From: Bacteroidales bacterium UBA5548
Lineage (GTDB): Bacteria > Bacteroidota > Bacteroidia > Bacteroidales > UBA932
Assembly: GCA_002425935.1 (NCBI GenBank)
Contig: DINE01000023.1
Span: 1 to 18,056, forward strand
DNA length: 18,056 bases
Direction: 5' to 3'
The notes beneath the pieces were generated by a model that was given only the letters and a program-made list of their open reading frames with translations, was not told where the DNA came from and ran no database searches. Shown piece after piece: positions 14,903-18,056 of the stretch. Position 1 is the stretch's first letter. Each line of letters starts with the position of its first letter. The translations under genes and the position numbers were made by a program.

Positions 14903-16066
14903 TTGAAAGGCAAAACATTAAGATTGGAAGATGCCGGCCGTTTTAACAACTGTCGTCCTTTTTCTCTTATGCTCAAGCCTGTCGGAAGCAGATGCAACCT
15001 TGACTGTAGTTACTGCTATTATCTGAAACAGAGCTCTGTTTCAGAGATCATGGAGTTGTCGCTTCTTAAAAAAGCTATAGATCAGACTATCCAACTGAAT
15101 AATACACCCGAAGTCTCATTTTGCTGGCATGGAGGTGAACCGCTTTTAGCAGGAATTGATTTTTTTGAGGAGGTTGTAGGGTACCAGAAGATTGCGGTAA
15201 ATGAGAAGACTGCCAGCGGATTTGAAAGGCCGCTAATAATAAACACAATTCAGACAAACGGAACTCTTATAAATAGAGAGTGGTGTGATTTTTTAAGAGA
15301 GAATGGCTTCCTGGTGGGTATCTCTATAGATGGACCTCAAGATATTCACGATTATTACAGAGTTAGCCGGTGGGGTAATTCATCTTATGACAAAGTTATC
15401 AGAGGATTAGAGTTATTGAGAGATAACGGCGTAGAATTTAATGTTCTTTGTACAGTAAACTCAAAAAGCAGGGGAAGGGGGAGAGAAATTTATAACTTTT
15501 TTAAATCAATCGGAGTAAAATTTATCCAGTTTCTTCCTGTTGTTGATCCTGATGAGGAGTGGGGTACAGATGCAGAAGATTACGGAAATTTTTTGAAGGA
15601 TGTATTCAGAGAGTGGTGGGAGAGCGAAGATGCAGGAAATGTGTATGTTCAAATGTTTGATCTGGCACTCGCAAATTACATTGGAGTTCCGTGTGGTTTA
15701 TGTCAGTTTAACCCTGTATGCGGTGACGTTCCTGTTGTTGAGAGTAACGGTGACATGTTCTGCTGCGACCATTTTGTCAATCAATTCAATTACATTGGAA
15801 ATCTTAACTCTGCCGGACTGTCAGAGATTGTTTATTCTGAGCGGTTATCATCATTTGGCGCAGATAAAAATGCAACCCTCCCCGCTGCTTGTCTCTCCTG
15901 TAAATTTAAAACCCTGTGCAACGGAGGTTGTCCGGAACACAGGGTGTTGAAACAGTCACAAGACTTTTATCTTAATTATCTATGCAAAGGTTACAAGATA
16001 TTTTTTGAATTCGCCTTGCCCTATCTTAAACAAATGGCCGCTCAAATTTGTTCAGAGCAGCGGTAA
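14903..16066 (+). CDS. Anaerobic sulfatase maturase (radical SAM/SPASM)
   Basis: This 387-residue enzyme oxidises the active-site serine or cysteine of sulfatases to formylglycine without oxygen. The radical SAM CxxxCxxC motif is CNLDCSYC (Cys31, Cys35, Cys38), followed by CWHGGEPLL at 74-82. The SPASM region holds Cys264, 267, 273, 287, 288, 330, 333, 339, 343 and 361 for two further 4Fe-4S clusters. CDHFV (Asp289) matches the catalytic aspartate of characterised anSMEs. The start is a TTG at 14903: the frame is closed by TAA at 14888 and the first ATG (14969) would leave only eight residues before the first cluster cysteine, shorter than known family members. Co-transcription with the sulfatase in front of it is very likely. 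Confidence 0.93.
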   Translation: MKGKTLRLEDAGRFNNCRPFSLMLKPVGSRCNLDCSYCYYLKQSSVSEIMELSLLKKAIDQTIQLNNTPEVSFCWHGGEPLLAGIDFFEEVVGYQKIAVNEKTASGFERPLIINTIQTNGTLINREWCDFLRENGFLVGISIDGPQDIHDYYRVSRWGNSSYDKVIRGLELLRDNGVEFNVLCTVNSKSRGRGREIYNFFKSIGVKFIQFLPVVDPDEEWGTDAEDYGNFLKDVFREWWESEDAGNVYVQMFDLALANYIGVPCGLCQFNPVCGDVPVVESNGDMFCCDHFVNQFNYIGNLNSAGLSEIVYSERLSSFGADKNATLPAACLSCKFKTLCNGGCPEHRVLKQSQDFYLNYLCKGYKIFFEFALPYLKQMAAQICSEQR

Positions 16067-16078
16067 TTAGTATGAATA

Positions 16079-16582
16079 TCACGTAAATATAATCTGTGTG
16101 TTCTCGCCGCCGGCCATTGCGTAAAACTCGCCGATAGTTAGAACCCCACTCACATGCTCGCACAAATCCTCCTTTTTAAGCTTAAACATATCCATTGCGA
16201 GTTTGCATGCATATATCTCTCCGCCTCCTGCAGTAATTAGTTCCATAAACTCATCTACAGGCGGAATGTCCAGCTTATCCATCTGACTCTTCATCATAGC
16301 GGAAACGCCGGCCTCAACCCCGGGAAGTACGCCAAGCAACGAAGGAAATGGAATATTGCCCGGCATTCTTAAAGCAGGATTTCCAATTGTAGCTGTTTTA
16401 AGCTTTTTCATCTGCTTTTTTGTGATAGCATCAAGGCCAAAGAACGTAAAGAAGAGTTTAGCTTCAATCCCCTCCATAACAGCTCCGTTGGTCATTACCA
16501 ACGCTGCATATACATCTTCAATTGTGCCTTTTGCACAAATAATGCATACTTTTTTCAACGGTTTTTCGTTTGAACTGCTCAT
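16079..16582 (-). CDS. DsrE2-like sulfur carrier (DsrE/DsrF/DrsH family)
   Basis: This is a 167-residue soluble protein. The order of motifs (KKVCIICAKGTIEDVYAAL near 10-28, EAKLFFTFFGL near 40-50, a Met/Pro/Gly-rich middle, and GGEIYACKLAMDMF at 120-133) is that of the DsrE2-type subfamily. Cys126 in YACKLAMD is the conserved position expected to carry a persulfide; Cys13, Cys16 and Cys141 are additional. Related proteins receive and pass sulfane sulfur in sulfur-oxidising bacteria and archaea. Unlike DsrE2A it shows no strong transmembrane helix. It is last in a - strand operon after the DsrC-like gene (27-nt spacing) and the SQR-like gene, which supports a sulfur-transfer role. Its partners and the direction of transfer are inferred. 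Confidence 0.8.
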   Translation of the reverse strand: MSSSNEKPLKKVCIICAKGTIEDVYAALVMTNGAVMEGIEAKLFFTFFGLDAITKKQMKKLKTATIGNPALRMPGNIPFPSLLGVLPGVEAGVSAMMKSQMDKLDIPPVDEFMELITAGGGEIYACKLAMDMFKLKKEDLCEHVSGVLTIGEFYAMAGGENTQIIFT

Positions 16583-16609
16583 AAAGATAATGATAGATTA
16601 ATTAAATGA

Positions 16610-16921
16610 TTAAATACAACTGCTTGGTTTTGGTATGCCTGCAATCTTTGTTGATCTCTTTAGCGGAGCACCCGGGAACATTGCATAGAACTCTTTTACA
16701 TCAACTATACCCGATTTGTTAATCGAACGGATTGAAAGAGCCTCTCCTGAATTGAATCTGTTTCTTAAAAACTCAAGAATAGCATAATGCTTATCAGTGA
16801 GTTCAAGACCCTCCTCTTTAGCAACTGCTGCTGCAATCTCTTTGGTCCACTGCAGATGGTTGGTGAAATATCCCTCATCGTTTACGTCTACCGTTACTCC
16901 GGCATACTCTTTTTGTGCCAT
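16610..16921 (-). CDS. DsrC/TusE-family sulfur relay protein lacking the second cysteine
   Basis: This is a 103-residue protein with the full DsrC fold signature: GYFTNHLQWTKEIA at 17-30, AKEEGLELTDKHYAILEFLR at 34-53, a short central helix, and a C-terminal arm KIAGIPKPSSCI. The penultimate Cys102 is the sulfur-bearing cysteine (CysA). The second cysteine of dissimilatory DsrC, ten residues or so earlier in the sequence KQACKIAG, is replaced by Thr91 (KRSTKIAG). By the usual family rule this is TusE- or RspA-like and could carry a persulfide but not form the intramolecular disulfide/trisulfide of DsrC. It is the only cysteine in the protein. The gene sits between the SQR-like and DsrE2-like genes with spacings of 32 and 27 nt. 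Confidence 0.88.
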   Translation of the reverse strand: MAQKEYAGVTVDVNDEGYFTNHLQWTKEIAAAVAKEEGLELTDKHYAILEFLRNRFNSGEALSIRSINKSGIVDVKEFYAMFPGAPLKRSTKIAGIPKPSSCI

Positions 16922-16953
16922 AATTATTAAATATTAAATGGTTTGTAGTTTTA

Positions 16954-18056
16954 TTATTTATTTTTTTCTGATACGGGTCTCTCTTTGCAACACATAGACA
17001 TATGTGAGGTTACAGGCAAATGGTGACCTCTGAGTAGAAGATTCCAGTACATCCATTTGAAAAATAGTTTTCCAAAATAGTTTAGTCTGGTATCTTTCAA
17101 GAGTCCAAACGGGCCAATCCAGTATGGGTATCTGCCCGGCAGTGGCTCGGTTTCGTAATTGAAGTCAATTAAAGTGCCTTTTGAATATGATGTAACGATA
17201 TAACAATTGGCGTGACCGTCAAATTTTGCCTTTAAAGGCTCTCCTTTGATTGCACTTATGAGGTTTTCTTCAAGAAAATCAGCTGCAAAATGTGCAACTG
17301 AACCCGCTTTAGAGGTTGGGAGGTTTGCAGCATCACCCAATACGAATATATTTTCATAGCCCACTGCTTGTAGAGTATGTTTGTCAGTCGGAACAAAATT
17401 AAGATCATCACCCATTCCGCTACGCTCAATCATGTCGGAGCCCTTGTTTGTGGGAATAGTTACAAGCAGATCAAAGTCTACTCCCTTCCCTTCGTAATCA
17501 AGTATTTGTTTATTTTGATTGTCAACCTCTGCAATATTAAAGTCCGGTACTATATTAATGTTCTTCTTCTCCATAAGGCCGCTCAGCATTTTTGTAGCAA
17601 TCGGCTTTGTAAATGCTCCCGGAAGAGGAGTGACCAATGTCAGATCTACCTTATCACGAATACCCCTTTTCTTGAAGTATGTATCTGCCAGGAATATAAA
17701 CTCAAGAGGAGCAACAGGACACTTGAACGGAAGCTCAGTTATGTTTACAACAAGTTTACCTCCGTTAAAACTTTTGAGCCTTTCAGCCAATGCTACGGCC
17801 CCCTCTACTGTGTAAAAATCAAATATATCCCTCCTCCATAACTCACCAAGTAAACCTGGAGTCTCCTCAGGTGCTATCCTGGTACCGGTTGCTATAATCA
17901 GGAAGTCGTAATTAAGTTCACCCAACTTTTCTTTAAGCAGTACTCTATTCTCTCCCGGAACAATCTTCTCAATTTCTGAGAATACCATCTTTACCCCTTT
18001 TGGAATAAATGACTTTTTTGGTTTTATTACATCATTTTGGTTGTATATACCAAACG
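16954..18056 (-). CDS. Sulfide:quinone oxidoreductase-like FAD protein, 5' end outside window
   Basis: The frame stays open to the window edge, giving 366 visible residues; the FAD-binding GxGxxG N-terminus lies beyond 18056. An internal ATG at 17988 is not the start, because the upstream residues continue the family pattern. Counting from it: LNYDFLIIATGTRI near 25-38, FKCPVAPLEF with Cys90, NIFVLGDAANLPTSKAG near 213-229, and HANCYIVTSYSKG with Cys262. The two cysteines match the pair that binds sulfur next to the flavin in SQR and flavocytochrome c sulfide dehydrogenase. The C-terminal KWMYWNLLLRGHHLP helix fits monotopic membrane attachment. It probably oxidises sulfide to sulfane sulfur and reduces quinone. 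It is first of the three visible genes of a - strand operon. A quinone-linked NADH dehydrogenase is the alternative, less likely given both cysteines and the neighbours. Confidence 0.82.
   Translation of the reverse strand, partial: FGIYNQNDVIKPKKSFIPKGVKMVFSEIEKIVPGENRVLLKEKLGELNYDFLIIATGTRIAPEETPGLLGELWRRDIFDFYTVEGAVALAERLKSFNGGKLVVNITELPFKCPVAPLEFIFLADTYFKKRGIRDKVDLTLVTPLPGAFTKPIATKMLSGLMEKKNINIVPDFNIAEVDNQNKQILDYEGKGVDFDLLVTIPTNKGSDMIERSGMGDDLNFVPTDKHTLQAVGYENIFVLGDAANLPTSKAGSVAHFAADFLEENLISAIKGEPLKAKFDGHANCYIVTSYSKGTLIDFNYETEPLPGRYPYWIGPFGLLKDTRLNYFGKLFFKWMYWNLLLRGHHLPVTSHMSMCCKERPVSEKNK

Noticed and set aside
16038..16063. Possible hairpin (CCGCT/AGCGG) at the end of the maturase gene
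   Set aside because: The stem is 5 bp, lies within the coding sequence and has no T run after it, so it is not a supportable terminator.
17377..17841. 154-codon open frame opposite the SQR-like gene
   Set aside because: The peptide is composition-biased and shows no family motif, while the - strand frame carries clear conserved motifs throughout.

Overview
The window looks like the chromosome of a Bacteroidota bacterium, probably order Bacteroidales. The reasons are several upstream regions with the Bacteroidota -7 element TAnnTTTG, mostly weak Shine-Dalgarno sequences, AT-rich spacers, and the gene families present (NhaD-type antiporter, S-type sulfatase with its own anaerobic maturase, ArsG-type permease). 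I cannot name the genus. There are no rRNA, tRNA, CRISPR or insertion-sequence features that I can support, and no gene-free stretch over 300 bases.

Layout. (1) 1-2089, + strand: the 3' end of an organoarsenical-type operon, with the tail of an upstream gene (possibly arsF), an ArsG-like two-CP-motif membrane protein and an ArsP-family permease, each 2 nt apart. (2) 2084-4922, - strand: an NhaD Na+/H+ antiporter and an exported S9-type peptidase/esterase, separated by a spacer carrying a 41-bp imperfect palindrome. (3) 5000-7128: dnaK with a terminator and a divergent promoter region holding a perfect CTGACA-AGG-TGTCAG palindrome. (4) 7129-8666, + strand: panB and an RluA-type pseudouridine synthase. 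(5) 8663-10561, - strand: an overlapping operon of creatininase-family protein, gmk and nadD. (6) 10669-11689, + strand: class II fructose-bisphosphate aldolase with promoter and terminator. (7) 11795-13165, - strand: a class I-type photolyase. (8) 13291-16066, + strand: a serine-type sulfatase followed by its radical SAM maturase. (9) 16079-18056, - strand: a sulfur-handling operon with a sulfide:quinone-oxidoreductase-like flavoprotein (5' end outside the window), a small DsrC/TusE-family protein and a DsrE2-like protein.

How genes work together. The arsenic genes would export trivalent aromatic/organic arsenicals. The sulfatase needs its serine oxidised to formylglycine by the neighbouring maturase before it can desulfate a glycan, perhaps a GlcNAc-6-sulfate. 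The right-hand operon suggests sulfide oxidation at the membrane, with the sulfane sulfur handed to a DsrE2 and a single-cysteine DsrC-like carrier. No dsrAB or sHdr genes are visible, and this is the part most worth following up. The rest (dnaK, panB, gmk, nadD, fba) is ordinary housekeeping content.
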